Shown piece by piece: positions 46,083-55,415 of a stretch of DNA of 64,000 nt. This stretch comes from Echinicola salinicaeni (GTDB lineage: Bacteria; Bacteroidota; Bacteroidia; Cytophagales; Cyclobacteriaceae): NCBI RefSeq assembly GCF_014280965.1, contig NZ_JACODZ010000009.1:186001-250000 (forward strand). The letters are read 5' to 3'. Positions within the stretch are counted from its first letter, which is position 1, and the number at the start of each line of letters is the position of its first letter. Both the position numbers and the translations under genes were made by a program. Under the pieces are notes generated by a model. It did not search any database and was not told the DNA's origin. It worked only from the letters and a program-made list of their open reading frames with translations.

Positions 46083-46121
46083 AAAAAATCCTCCAAGAAT
46101 TATTCTCTTGGAGGATTTTTT
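46083..46121. terminator. Bidirectional terminator between surE and the TonB receptor gene
   Basis: A 16-bp stem, AAAAAATCCTCCAAGA (46083-46098) with TCTTGGAGGATTTTTT (46106-46121), has T runs on both strands. It serves the convergent genes on each side. Confidence 0.9.
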
Positions 46122-46148
46122 AATGCATGATTTAACTACCATTCAGTA

Positions 46149-48572
46149 TTAGAATTTCAAGCCCAAAGTCAAGAAGAATGACCTTCCTTCAGCTGGGATG
46201 ATACCTGGTCCCGGATAACCTGTAGCCCTTCTGGTGAAATAAGCATTATCAGTTAGGTTGTTCACTGATGCCTCAACTTTAAACCATTTGTACCAATAGC
46301 TCATTGAAAGATCCATTACGTTATAGGAAGGGATGATGCCCTCTACTGCAGTAGGGGTTTGGTCAGCATTGGAAGCGTCAGTGTAATGTTGTTGAACATA
46401 AGCATATTGATAAGTCATTCTAAAACGATCATAACTAAAGGAAAGACCAGGTCTTATGCTAAAAGGGGGAACCAATTCCACTTGTTTCCCTTCAACATTT
46501 TCTTCTTCAGCATTCAAATATTTAGCTTGAATGATAGAAAAATTGGTAAATAGATTGACCTTAAATTGTTTGCCCATGTCAAATAATTGGACAATATCAG
46601 TTTCAGCAAAGGCTTCAATACCTGTGCTATAAGCGTCAGCAATATTGGTTCTGTATCGATAGATCCTATAAGTTTCAGGGTCTACTTTAAGAATGGCCCC
46701 AATTCTATCATTATAGCGCAAATAGAAAATACTAATATCATAATTGAATACATTTTCCTTACTTCCCCTGATACCTAAGTCAAAATTATAACCCTTTTCA
46801 TCATGGATATCTTCGTCCACCACTAAACTTGGAATATTAACCCTTATATCATTGAAGTTTATGGAACGGTAGTTTTGTGAGAAATTGGCATAAGCTTCCA
46901 GTTTATCATTGGCTTTATAACTCAGACCCAAACCAGCAAAAACAAAAGAGCGGCTATTTATTTTTGTTTCAGGTACCTTATAAGATGAATCAACTGCAAA
47001 ACCTGTTTCAGGGTCTCTCACTTTGGTAGTTTTGGTATAATAACCTTCTGCCTCTGTTTGTATATATTCAAACCTTACCCCTGGGGTGATACTGAATTTA
47101 TTGCTTAGGTTAAATACATTTTCAGCAAATATTGAAATATTCTTACCTGGAAAATCATAGTCTGAATCCTCCAAGTCATTTGGATGAAGGAAATTGAAAT
47201 TAGCATCACTTCCATCAGTACCTAATCCTTGTCTTCTATCAGTAAAACCGTTGTAAAATCGGGCACCAACTAATGCAACCTGTGGCTGTTTTTTAATATT
47301 ATAATTATAAATCAATCGGGTTTCTGAACCGAAGTTTTTAAAATCATCCACAAACAGGTTTCTCTCCTCCATATCATCCACCCTATCAATACGACCAAGG
47401 TTACCTAGGGCATCTCTACCCCCAATAAGTGCAAAATTGCGCATGTTTAACCGCAATTTGTCATTGAATTTATAATCGATGATATTACCAATCAGGTTCC
47501 AATTCACTTGGAACCAGTTTCGGTCCCTAATGGACTGCCTGGGATTTTCCTCAAATAGTGCATCGGTCAATCCACCCGGCTGCTTGGCCAAATAATCCAT
47601 ATAAGTGTATTGGAAGGTCAGTTTAAAGCGGTCATTAGGCTTATAAGAAAGTGCAGTATAAGCCATTTTTGAATCAAATTGACTGTTTTCTCTCCAACCC
47701 TCACCTCTTTTATATTGAAAAAAGGAATAGTAATTCCATTTACCTAAAGTACCTCCCAGGCTGGTGAAAGTATTATAAAAGCCATACGACCCAAGGGTGT
47801 TTCTTAAGTTTACTTCTACTTTTTTATCCTCAGGTCCCTCTTTTAATTTAAAGTTCAATAATCCACCAAATTGAGTCCCGTATTGTAATGAGGCTGCTCC
47901 ACGAACCACTTCCACTCGCTCGACTGCTTCCAAAGCAGGTGTATAATAACTTTCAGGATACCCTAAAGCATCAGCGCTGATATCATAGCCATTTTGACGT
48001 ACATTGAAATGCGAAGTTCTATTTGGATCAAGACCTCTGGCCCCAATACCCAGCTGGAGGCCAGCACCATCATTTTCATAAATGTTTAGTCCTGGTACCT
48101 TTGCATAAACCTGACGACTATTATTAGTAGATAAATTGGCGGTCATGTCCGAAAGCTCTATCACCTCATTTTTCTTTGCTTCATAAATCGCGCTACCATC
48201 AACGGTATTTAGCCTACGGACGCCAAAGGTATTTACCTTTTTGTCAGTAACCGTTACGTCCTGCAAATCTTCGCTCACAGTTTCCATGGAGAAATCCAGT
48301 TTTAATTTACCAGATTCCTTAACCTGTACTTTTTGGCTAATGGTTTCCATACCCATTGAAAATACTACCAAGGTATAATCACCTTTGGGGATAGATTTAA
48401 TGAGATAGTTGCCATCCAAATCAGTAATAGTCCGATAAGGGCTGTCTTTTAAGTACACGTTAGCACCTGGAAGTGGCTCTCCGAGGCTACTTACTTTTCC
48501 ACCAATGTTTACTTGTCCAAAGGCAATAGCAGATTGTAATAGAAATAGGATGAACAGTAAATTTGTTTTCAT
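46149..48572 (-). CDS. TonB-dependent receptor (FecA-like)
   Basis: This 807-residue outer-membrane receptor has a signal peptide (cleavage near AIAFGQ), a carboxypeptidase-like regulatory domain (about residues 20-100, GGKVSSLGEPLPGANVYLKD), a plug (about 120-240, with VYAKVPGLNIYENDGAG, IGARGLDPNRTSHFNVRQNG and VERVEVVRGAASLQYGTQFGG, the last cited in part) and a barrel ending FFLTLGLKF. It is of the classical siderophore or metal type, not SusC. It is last in a four-gene operon with DUF4856, imelysin and HTTM genes and overlaps the HTTM gene by 4 bp, so it probably imports iron or an iron complex (inference from context). Confidence 0.93.
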   Translation of the reverse strand: MKTNLLFILFLLQSAIAFGQVNIGGKVSSLGEPLPGANVYLKDSPYRTITDLDGNYLIKSIPKGDYTLVVFSMGMETISQKVQVKESGKLKLDFSMETVSEDLQDVTVTDKKVNTFGVRRLNTVDGSAIYEAKKNEVIELSDMTANLSTNNSRQVYAKVPGLNIYENDGAGLQLGIGARGLDPNRTSHFNVRQNGYDISADALGYPESYYTPALEAVERVEVVRGAASLQYGTQFGGLLNFKLKEGPEDKKVEVNLRNTLGSYGFYNTFTSLGGTLGKWNYYSFFQYKRGEGWRENSQFDSKMAYTALSYKPNDRFKLTFQYTYMDYLAKQPGGLTDALFEENPRQSIRDRNWFQVNWNLIGNIIDYKFNDKLRLNMRNFALIGGRDALGNLGRIDRVDDMEERNLFVDDFKNFGSETRLIYNYNIKKQPQVALVGARFYNGFTDRRQGLGTDGSDANFNFLHPNDLEDSDYDFPGKNISIFAENVFNLSNKFSITPGVRFEYIQTEAEGYYTKTTKVRDPETGFAVDSSYKVPETKINSRSFVFAGLGLSYKANDKLEAYANFSQNYRSINFNDIRVNIPSLVVDEDIHDEKGYNFDLGIRGSKENVFNYDISIFYLRYNDRIGAILKVDPETYRIYRYRTNIADAYSTGIEAFAETDIVQLFDMGKQFKVNLFTNFSIIQAKYLNAEEENVEGKQVELVPPFSIRPGLSFSYDRFRMTYQYAYVQQHYTDASNADQTPTAVEGIIPSYNVMDLSMSYWYKWFKVEASVNNLTDNAYFTRRATGYPGPGIIPAEGRSFFLTLGLKF

Positions 48573-49918
48573 TTATTTTCGAATGGTAATATCCACGATT
48601 TATGGCTGAAACTATCTTGTATTTTGCTCAGGTCTACTTTGGGATCAAGGAAGAGTTTACTTCCACTTCCATTGAGGCTTACATAGACTTCTGCTCTAAT
48701 TTCTGGGTCTGTAATTCCTTGGTTTATAAGGTCATTTTCCAGGAATTGAACAAACTGTAATATCATATCAGGCTGGGTAGACATTTGTTTTTCTTGCATG
48801 GGAGTTAGGTAATCCCTTGCATAGGCTTCCCATTCGTTACCTGATTGAGGATCTCTAATATGGAATATGGCATAACCAGCCTTTTCCATCAGCATCACCC
48901 TCCAAGAAAAACGGTATCCTTGCTCTGTCCAAAATAATTTGCCTGGATAGGCCAAAAAACGCCAAGGCAATAATACCTGAATCAGTAGAAATACTCCAAA
49001 AAAGGCCCAAATGAGATTTTGGTATTTATTATTATATTGAATGTCTTTTGGAAGTGAAATTTCCCCATTGCCAATAAGTCCTTTAGCCCAGTTTAAAACC
49101 TTGAGGTGATTTTTTGGAGAAAAGAAAATAGTAGTAGACAAGATCATGATAAATGGGAACATGCCTATAGGAAAAAGTAGCCAAGTACTCATATGAAATG
49201 CTATAACCGCTATAAAGGCATAGGTCCTTGTTTTCTTATTGAAAAGCAAAAAGGGAATACTAAGATCATAAAGCGCGCCAAACCAACTGAAAGCATATGC
49301 TACCCATAATTCATCCATTAAAGGTCCAATTAAAGGTAGGCCTGTGTGAGGTGGCAACCAGATTTTTAGTGGAAGAGCCTCAAATAACCAGTCAGCTTGA
49401 AGTTTTGCCACTCCGGCATAAAAATAAACTAAGGACAATAAGAGTTTAATCACTAAAAGGTATCCATTTGGGATTTGGCTGGCTCTAATTCTTTTATCCC
49501 AACGACAATCGAATGAAAAGTCTCTATTGGCCGGCATAAATACCATGATCAAAGCCATAATGCTGACAAAATAGTAATGGTTGAGGTAATTGGTTAAATC
49601 AATCAACTCAACGTAGGTAAAGGCCAAGAAAAATACCAATGCGGAAAAACGATAAAAAATACCCAGAATTATTCCAATGGCCGCAATGATCATCAAAGCA
49701 AAAAGGAAGTACATCCCAAAGCTTCCCAAGGGTTTTATCCATTCGAATCCATAATAAGAGAAATGGAATTGAGGGTCTAGGTATTGGGATTCAATCCAAC
49801 CGTTAAAAATAAACCTTAACACACTTATAAGCATGATAAAGCCAAAAAGCACCCTGAATAAAATTAAGGGTGCGATACTTGTCGGCTGGTTAATAATATT
49901 TTTTACGTTTGGTATCAA
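48569..49918 (-). CDS. HTTM domain membrane protein (vitamin K carboxylase-like)
   Basis: This 449-residue protein has several membrane helices in its first 300 residues, with the HTTM pattern: LILFRVLFGFIMLISVLRF, FSYYGFEWIKPLGSFGMYFL, SLVYFYAGVAKLQADWLFE and LLFNKKTRTYAFIAVIAFHM (cited in parts). A soluble C-terminal region follows (YRFSWRVMLMEKAGYAIFHI). HTTM is the membrane domain shared with gamma-glutamyl carboxylase, but catalysis in bacterial members is unproven. It lies between the imelysin gene (which stops where this one starts) and the TonB receptor gene (4-bp overlap), an arrangement that suggests work on an imported metal or its receptor. Confidence 0.9.
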   Translation of the reverse strand: MIPNVKNIINQPTSIAPLILFRVLFGFIMLISVLRFIFNGWIESQYLDPQFHFSYYGFEWIKPLGSFGMYFLFALMIIAAIGIILGIFYRFSALVFFLAFTYVELIDLTNYLNHYYFVSIMALIMVFMPANRDFSFDCRWDKRIRASQIPNGYLLVIKLLLSLVYFYAGVAKLQADWLFEALPLKIWLPPHTGLPLIGPLMDELWVAYAFSWFGALYDLSIPFLLFNKKTRTYAFIAVIAFHMSTWLLFPIGMFPFIMILSTTIFFSPKNHLKVLNWAKGLIGNGEISLPKDIQYNNKYQNLIWAFFGVFLLIQVLLPWRFLAYPGKLFWTEQGYRFSWRVMLMEKAGYAIFHIRDPQSGNEWEAYARDYLTPMQEKQMSTQPDMILQFVQFLENDLINQGITDPEIRAEVYVSLNGSGSKLFLDPKVDLSKIQDSFSHKSWILPFENK

Positions 49919-51049
49919 TTAATCACCATCGTTATCTTGATAAGTAATCAATACTCCTAAAGCGGAGGTCATATCTACTTTTAATAGGATAACTGATTGT
50001 TGGAGCTCATCATAAGCTTCTTCAACAGGCTGGGGATTGCTCATTACAGTCTGTGTAAGAGGCGAGGGGAGAGCAGCTACCTTAGATTTCGCTGTTTGCA
50101 ATTGGCTTAAAATAGCATCTGCCAAAGACTGGCCATTATGTTTAGCATCCAAACTTTTTAGGTAATCGTAAAGCCCTTCTCCTGAATTGGCCCCATACTC
50201 ACCTTGGTAAAAACCTATTATGCCCGTTAAATTATCAGCAGCCAAAGCAATAGAATTACTAGAATAATAGGCTTCTGCATTCCTAGGAATTGGTACACCT
50301 TGGGATCTAACCCCCAAAGGAATCCCGATTTTTGCATCTCTTGTAAATGATTCAATATACTGTGTTAGGGAATTGACCATTTGGCCAATAGAAGAACCAA
50401 CATCAGTACCGTCCTTGCTGATAAAAGTATCTCTATAATTACCTTCTGCTGGCAACCAACCATTATATACTTGGTCTGTTTTATTTAGAATATCTGCTGA
50501 TATCGCTTTTAAATAGGCTTTACGGTTTTCAGCATTTTCAGCAGTGGTGTACAGCGCAATAATATCCGAAGAGCTTTCTCCTATCCCATATAACAGATAA
50601 TCCAGCGCTGGGAAGCCCTTTTTATTTTGAGCACTGATCTTATCCAAGTCAATTGTACCTGATGCAATGGCATTATCAATGGAGAAATTATCAGTAGGGA
50701 AGGTGTTTAGATTTGCTCTAAGGGTAAATGTGAAAGCTGGACCAAAGTCAAAAAAGGCTACCCTTTGCCAAATTTTATAGGCATTCACAAATCTTTCTCT
50801 AAGCTCTTCAAGGTTTTCCACATCAGGATTTTCAACAAATGCATCCACACCTTGGTTTAAAGCAAAGGCTGCAGTGTGGAATTCAGTATATCCCGGTAAT
50901 ATGACATTGTCTGCAATACTGATAAGTAGTGGTGTTCGGTCTACCTCTTCTTGTTTTTCCTTCGTGTCTTTAACGCAAGAAGGTAACAGACAAATTATGC
51001 CTGCTACCATGATCAATAAGTACTTTGATATTGATAAGTTATAGTTCAT
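49919..51049 (-). CDS. Imelysin family lipoprotein
   Basis: This 376-residue lipoprotein has the lipobox LLPSC with Cys 25. Family segments are VNAYKIWQRVAFFDFGPA, FPALDYLLYGIGES and the C-terminal helical repeat with QLQTAKSKVAALPSPL. Imelysin-like proteins (M75 family, related to the Fe-regulated IrpA) are periplasmic or surface proteins linked to iron uptake; peptidase activity is doubtful in many members. The gene overlaps the DUF4856 gene by 11 bp and adjoins the HTTM gene, supporting a single operon. Confidence 0.92.
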   Translation of the reverse strand: MNYNLSISKYLLIMVAGIICLLPSCVKDTKEKQEEVDRTPLLISIADNVILPGYTEFHTAAFALNQGVDAFVENPDVENLEELRERFVNAYKIWQRVAFFDFGPAFTFTLRANLNTFPTDNFSIDNAIASGTIDLDKISAQNKKGFPALDYLLYGIGESSSDIIALYTTAENAENRKAYLKAISADILNKTDQVYNGWLPAEGNYRDTFISKDGTDVGSSIGQMVNSLTQYIESFTRDAKIGIPLGVRSQGVPIPRNAEAYYSSNSIALAADNLTGIIGFYQGEYGANSGEGLYDYLKSLDAKHNGQSLADAILSQLQTAKSKVAALPSPLTQTVMSNPQPVEEAYDELQQSVILLKVDMTSALGVLITYQDNDGD

Positions 51050-52184
51050 CTTCTACAGCTTTTAATTCAGGGTATGCTGAGGTAAGTTTATCTTTAGCAT
51101 TTTGTAGTCCAGCCATAGTTACTGACCAGAAATCTCCATCCTCACCAAAGTCTACATTTAAAATTTCTTCAAGCTCTGGTTGAGAGAGCTTCTTATTTGG
51201 ACTATAAGTAATGGCTTTAGCAAAGTTATACGCTTCAGAAAGACTGTGGAATAAGTTGCCCAAATCACCAGCACTTAAGCTATTCATTGACGCATTGATA
51301 TAGTGAACTGTTTTGGCAGCAGTGACCAATTCATGCTGGTCTATGATAATTTCTATTTGGGCATTCTTTACTGAATGATTATTGGCTACGATTGCGGCTC
51401 TACCTGTAATATAGGCTGTCATTAATTTTTCATTCACTCCAAAAAATTCGTCAACGCTATTGGTATAGCTAGCCCAGAATCGTTTGTGGTCATCATCCAA
51501 AACTGGATCACCATTAGGAAAGTCTACAGGCACACCCCAGTAACCAAAGGCTTCGTCCCAGTGATGCTCCATGGCCGTATAGTTTTTGCCTTCTTCTAGG
51601 TTGACATTATCTACAGCCTCTCCAATTTTTCCTTCGGATAGGTATACATTGAATATCTGATGATAGAAAACCGCTCCCATCAGTCCTTTTTCAACAAATT
51701 GAGTGAATTCCCATCCTTTTTCATTTACATTGATGAATTTACCAGATGTTCCTCGTTCAATAGAACCTGCAATGCCTTCAGCAGCTTGAGTGGAATTATT
51801 AGCCACCTCTGCGCTTACAATTGATGCATCATTCAAGATAGATTTGAAAAATTCTATTTGTGCTGGATTAGTTTTATTTTCCAGTTGCTTAGTGGAAGCA
51901 TTTAAATCAGCACTTTCAAAAGAACTATTAGCATTAGCATACATGTCCAATAGTTTTTGTGATGACAATTCAGCACCTGCATCTCCAGTTTGGAGATAGG
52001 ATTTTATTTCAGAGAGCATATTTAGCCTGTCAGTTTGCCCCTGATAACTAACTGTTGATTGTCCGTCTCTTTCAAATGTATAAGAAGTAGGAACTTCATT
52101 ATTTTGAATAGGATCTGTGTTGTCGTTGGTACAAGAAAAAATTAAAGCGATTAAACTGATAATGGGTAAATGGTTAACTTTCAT
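51039..52184 (-). CDS. DUF4856 domain lipoprotein
   Basis: This 381-residue lipoprotein has the lipobox LIFSC with Cys 18. It opens with SYTFERDGQSTVSYQGQTDR, typical of DUF4856, and contains GWEFTQFVEKGLMGAVFYHQ and MEHHWDEAFGYWGVPVDFP, with His and acidic residues that could bind a metal (inference). DUF4856 proteins co-occur with imelysin and TonB receptor genes in Bacteroidota, where an iron-binding role has been suggested but is not established. It is the first gene of the operon, about 40 nt downstream of a strong predicted promoter. Confidence 0.9.
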   Translation of the reverse strand: MKVNHLPIISLIALIFSCTNDNTDPIQNNEVPTSYTFERDGQSTVSYQGQTDRLNMLSEIKSYLQTGDAGAELSSQKLLDMYANANSSFESADLNASTKQLENKTNPAQIEFFKSILNDASIVSAEVANNSTQAAEGIAGSIERGTSGKFINVNEKGWEFTQFVEKGLMGAVFYHQIFNVYLSEGKIGEAVDNVNLEEGKNYTAMEHHWDEAFGYWGVPVDFPNGDPVLDDDHKRFWASYTNSVDEFFGVNEKLMTAYITGRAAIVANNHSVKNAQIEIIIDQHELVTAAKTVHYINASMNSLSAGDLGNLFHSLSEAYNFAKAITYSPNKKLSQPELEEILNVDFGEDGDFWSVTMAGLQNAKDKLTSAYPELKAVEDEL

Positions 52185-52221
52185 TTGTAAATTTTTCCTC
52201 CTTTTTATTTAGACTGATTTT

Positions 52222-52261
52222 AATTACGATACAAAGATATTTAATGGATCGTAATTGACAA
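52222..52261 (-). promoter_or_regulatory. Promoter with overlapping 9-bp inverted repeat (likely operator)
   Basis: On the minus strand, TTG (52261-52259), 19 bp of spacer and TATCTTTG (52239-52232) match the Bacteroidota -33/-7 promoter. A perfect 9-bp inverted repeat, AATTACGAT at 52222-52230 with ATCGTAATT at 52248-52256, places one arm between the two boxes and the other near the start site. This is an ideal position for a repressor such as a Fur-type regulator. The binding protein is not known. Confidence 0.75.
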
Positions 52262-52390
52262 TAGCTAATTAGATTAATTTTAAATAAAGATGAGATTTGT
52301 TTCCGTTTATGGGTTGAAGTGCAGAGAAAGTTAATGGGAAGGAAATCCTTATATGGATAATAGTTGCCAAAAATTACGGGGAATAAGTTG

Positions 52391-52434
52391 AAAAAATAAA
52401 GACCCTGTAACAGATTCATGGAATCGTTACAGGG
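52391..52434 (-). terminator. Terminator of the inositol oxygenase gene
   Basis: A 9-bp stem, CCCTGTAAC (52403-52411) with GTTACAGGG (52426-52434), is followed on the minus strand by a T-rich stretch. Confidence 0.75.
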
Positions 52435-52448
52435 AATTAAATTGGGGT

Positions 52449-53324
52449 TTAAAATCTTAATGTGGTAGGAAGGTACTTCGCTACTAAATCTTCATAATAG
52501 GGTCTTAATTTCTTTGCGTCAGGTGGCACAGGCACTTTAGAATATAGATCATAGGGATTGAATTTATCTACCCATTCAAACATTTTTCTATCATGATCAT
52601 TCATCAGATGATCATAGGCATTTTCTTTATGCTGTGCATAAAAAGAATGATATCTCACCATATATAAAGCTTCCTCAGGTAAATAATCTTTGACCATCTG
52701 ATATAAGTATTCATCATGTCCCCATGACATCTTTACATTATCAAGGCCACAGTTGGGACTGTATATGCCATATTTAGTATTTAAATCAGGGTTTTTACTA
52801 TCTGGGTTTGCTTCAAAGAATTCAGGAAAGACAATTTTTTCTGAATGGGCGCAGCCAACGGGGAAAGTATCACCTACAACTGCCCATTGTGGTTCACCGA
52901 ATAAGCAAAGGACTTTTCCGAAATCATGTATAAAACCAGTAAGAACAAACCAATCGGGATGACCATCGGCCCTGATTGCTTCTGAAGTCTGTAACAAATG
53001 CTGCAATTGGTCCAAATCAGTATCAGGATCCGAGTCATCAACTAGGGTGTTTAAAAAATCCACAGCTTCCCAAAAACCCATTTCCTTTTTATCGAACTTT
53101 AAGAATTCATCTTCTTTTTCTTTTACGAAATCTAGGGTCTGGTATTGATGATTAAGCCGGTAAAACTCTCTGACGGTTTCTTGTCGGCTTCCGTCTTCAT
53201 AATTACGGTATTCTTCTTTGGATTTGTCTTCTTTAGGATCTGGATATCTAGAGATCAGATCCTTTTCCCAATCTTCGATACTTTTAAGGGGGGAAATCTC
53301 TTTTTTTGAAAGGTTATTTTTCAC
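52449..53324 (-). CDS. Inositol oxygenase (MIOX family)
   Basis: This 291-residue cytoplasmic enzyme converts myo-inositol and O2 to D-glucuronate at a di-iron centre. Family features in order are [59 protein letters not shown] with metal ligands His 133 and Asp 134, [30 protein letters not shown] and [12 protein letters not shown], and the C-terminal [14 protein letters not shown]. It is well known in eukaryotes and found in a number of Bacteroidota. Its product, glucuronate, enters the same hexuronate pathway as UxuA at 24811. Its own transcript ends in a hairpin. Confidence 0.95.
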   Translation of the reverse strand: MKNNLSKKEISPLKSIEDWEKDLISRYPDPKEDKSKEEYRNYEDGSRQETVREFYRLNHQYQTLDFVKEKEDEFLKFDKKEMGFWEAVDFLNTLVDDSDPDTDLDQLQHLLQTSEAIRADGHPDWFVLTGFIHDFGKVLCLFGEPQWAVVGDTFPVGCAHSEKIVFPEFFEANPDSKNPDLNTKYGIYSPNCGLDNVKMSWGHDEYLYQMVKDYLPEEALYMVRYHSFYAQHKENAYDHLMNDHDRKMFEWVDKFNPYDLYSKVPVPPDAKKLRPYYEDLVAKYLPTTLRF

Positions 53325-53681
53325 AATAGATTACAATTAGTTAAACATCAATTTTATTATGAAATGGAAAAAGTGATCCATTTCTAAGATAGAAATTGAG
53401 ATTGGGGAGTATAAACTATTATGAATTCCAAATGTATAGATAATTTATGAGAATTTGATGAAATAATACAAATTCATCAAATTCATAATATTCCTATTTG
53501 ATAGTATACGACTTAATTATGTAAGTATTTAAATTAATTATGTAAATGAAAGGTAATGTATTAATTTGGATTTTCTCTTTCCAAACTTTGATAATCCTGT
53601 TTTTTACAAGTAGCTTGCAGTATCTTTAGAGAATCTAAAGAGTATTTTTAAAATTAAGTTTTTTAATTAAACCAAATTCAA
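53325..53681. other. Divergent intergenic region, inositol oxygenase / small protein gene
   Basis: This 357-bp AT-rich region holds promoters in both directions. A box TATCTTTA (53621-53628), close to the -7 consensus, overlaps an 8-bp inverted repeat, TCTTTAGA (53623-53630) with TCTAAAGA (53634-53641), 41 bp before the gene at 53682; it may be an operator. Nothing else was recognised. Confidence 0.4.
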
Positions 53682-54011
53682 ATGAAAAATACTGTCCCAA
53701 AGGAAACAGCCAAAAAATGGATGAAAAAGTGGAAAAAAATGGAGAAGGATTATAATAAAAAGACTCCTGTGAATGGTTTTTTAATTCCACTAATTGATTT
53801 ACAAGAGGTCATGGCTGAACCAGGTGTCAAAAATGTGAGGACCTATATAGGTATTGATGATGATGACATGGAAAAATTACTTATTGTGGGGGTGGATGAA
53901 AATGGAAATGATATGATAGATGAGGCAAAAGGCCAAAGTATATATGACTTTACACAACCATGTCCACCGATGTGTGGAGAGATGGCTCCTGATGGCTTAT
54001 TGAGTATTTAA
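53682..54011 (+). CDS. Small cytoplasmic protein of unknown function with C-x2-M-C motif
   Basis: I do not recognise this 109-residue protein. It starts with a very basic helix (KKWMKKWKKMEKDY), has a central region FLIPLIDLQEVMAEPGV and TYIGIDDDDMEKLLIVGVDE, and ends in YDFTQPCPPMCGEM. The Cys pair is suggestive of metal or redox chemistry, but this is inference. No signal peptide. It is 22 bp upstream of a membrane protein gene and a kinase/regulator pair and is probably co-transcribed with them. Confidence 0.7.
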   Translation: MKNTVPKETAKKWMKKWKKMEKDYNKKTPVNGFLIPLIDLQEVMAEPGVKNVRTYIGIDDDDMEKLLIVGVDENGNDMIDEAKGQSIYDFTQPCPPMCGEMAPDGLLSI

Positions 54012-54033
54012 ATTTTCTTGCTAAAAAAAGGAA

Positions 54034-54663
54034 ATGTATTTATATAATTGGTTAACCTATTTTCATCTCCTTTTTTACACCTTGGTGTTGGTCTTTGGTT
54101 GGAGGTTTTTCTTAAATGCTAAGCTTCCAACCAAAGTATTTACTATAGTTTTTAGCCTTTTATACTTTGTTCAATTATTATCTTTGGTTTTTGCGAAGCT
54201 GGCTATAAACAATTTATTATTTTTTCATATTATGCTGTTTATACAGTTGATAGGTTATAATATTTTTTACCTGTTGATATTACCTGAAAATAAGGCCAAG
54301 CGAATTGCAAAGGGCATAATGCTATTTGCTTTGGGAGTAATATTAATTGAATATTATTTGAATTGGGATAACCTTTCAAAGGTATATGGTGGCTATGCAT
54401 ATTTTACATTGAATATTAGCTTCGTTTTCTTCTCAATTTATTATTTGGTGACTGCTATTTTGAATGATTTGGGAATGGATTTTAGGTATTTGAATTATGC
54501 CATGTTGATTTATTCTGGAGGCAGTTCTATTATATTCTTATTTGGGGACAAACTAGGTCAATTAGGGCTTGATGGACGGATACCCATACTGATCATAAAT
54601 ATTGTTTTGCATCTACTGTATCAATTATTTTATGTAATGGAAATATGGAAAATCAGGCGGTAA
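54034..54663 (+). CDS. Polytopic membrane protein of unknown function
   Basis: This 209-residue protein is almost entirely hydrophobic, with about six or seven membrane helices (e.g. FHLLFYTLVLVFGWRFFL, FTIVFSLLYFVQLLSLVF, FHIMLFIQLIGYNIFYLLIL, IPILIINIVLHLLYQLFYV; all cited in part). No enzymatic motif is visible. The gene overlaps the histidine kinase gene by 19 bp, so the two are translationally coupled. It may be the membrane sensor for that kinase (inference). Confidence 0.75.
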   Translation: MYLYNWLTYFHLLFYTLVLVFGWRFFLNAKLPTKVFTIVFSLLYFVQLLSLVFAKLAINNLLFFHIMLFIQLIGYNIFYLLILPENKAKRIAKGIMLFALGVILIEYYLNWDNLSKVYGGYAYFTLNISFVFFSIYYLVTAILNDLGMDFRYLNYAMLIYSGGSSIIFLFGDKLGQLGLDGRIPILIINIVLHLLYQLFYVMEIWKIRR

Positions 54664-55415
54664 CTAATTATATTCTTTTAGCGGTGATATTGGTAATGGT
54701 ACTCACCATTATCATAATCGTCTCTATAGAGTTTATGAGAAAGAAAGTGATCAATGAAAAGATGCTCAATGCAGAACTAAAGCTTAAGCATCAAACAGAG
54801 CTTTTGCATACTGTTATTCGATCACAAGAAGAGGAGCGTAGGCGCGTATCCGATGCTTTACATGATGATATTGGTTCCAAGTTAACCACATTAAAATTAA
54901 GCTTGCATCAGGTTCTTTCTTCAGGAGATCATGGAAAGCTCGGGGAAGATCTTTTAGACTTATCAGAAAAGGTAGTGGATAGAACCCGGGAAATTTCTCA
55001 TGCATATTCTCCATTAATTGTGGAGAAGTTTGGTTTAGAGGCAGGATTAGAGGAGTTGGTCAGTGATTTAATCCAAGATGATAGCCCCAGCGTAAATTTT
55101 CAATTTGATTTTGATGAGTCCAGATTAGATAAAGAAACTAGATTAATAATATTCAGGATTACGCAAGAACTACTGAATAATACCTTAAAACATGCTGCTG
55201 CCCACAGCATAATTATTTCAATAGAGACGACAGACGCTTTATTGATTTTTACTTTTCAGGATGATGGCAAGGGAATGAATATAGCGGCCAATTCTTCAGG
55301 AATAGGTATATTGAATATTCGGAACAGGGTAGAAATGATGGGGGGTGAAATGAATATTGAAAGTAGTATTGGGGCAGGCTTTAAAATCATTATTAAGAAA
55401 TTTTATCATGACTAA
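54645..55415 (+). CDS. Sensor histidine kinase, HisKA_3 (NarX-like) type
   Basis: This 256-residue kinase has one N-terminal membrane helix (about residues 9-28) and a short coiled coil, with no extracellular sensor domain. The dimerisation domain RRRVSDALHDDIGSKL carries the phospho-acceptor His at residue 73. The ATPase has RITQELLNNTLKHA, FTFQDDGKGMN and SSGIGILNIRNRVEMMGG. Lacking a sensor, it may rely on the membrane protein encoded in overlap upstream. It overlaps the response regulator gene by 8 bp. Confidence 0.93.
   Translation: MENQAVTNYILLAVILVMVLTIIIIVSIEFMRKKVINEKMLNAELKLKHQTELLHTVIRSQEEERRRVSDALHDDIGSKLTTLKLSLHQVLSSGDHGKLGEDLLDLSEKVVDRTREISHAYSPLIVEKFGLEAGLEELVSDLIQDDSPSVNFQFDFDESRLDKETRLIIFRITQELLNNTLKHAAAHSIIISIETTDALLIFTFQDDGKGMNIAANSSGIGILNIRNRVEMMGGEMNIESSIGAGFKIIIKKFYHD

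Noticed and set aside
52174-52419. Short frame upstream of the DUF4856 gene as a small protein
   Set aside because: It covers the strong promoter and operator of the DUF4856 operon, has no recognisable homology and would overlap the lipoprotein start.
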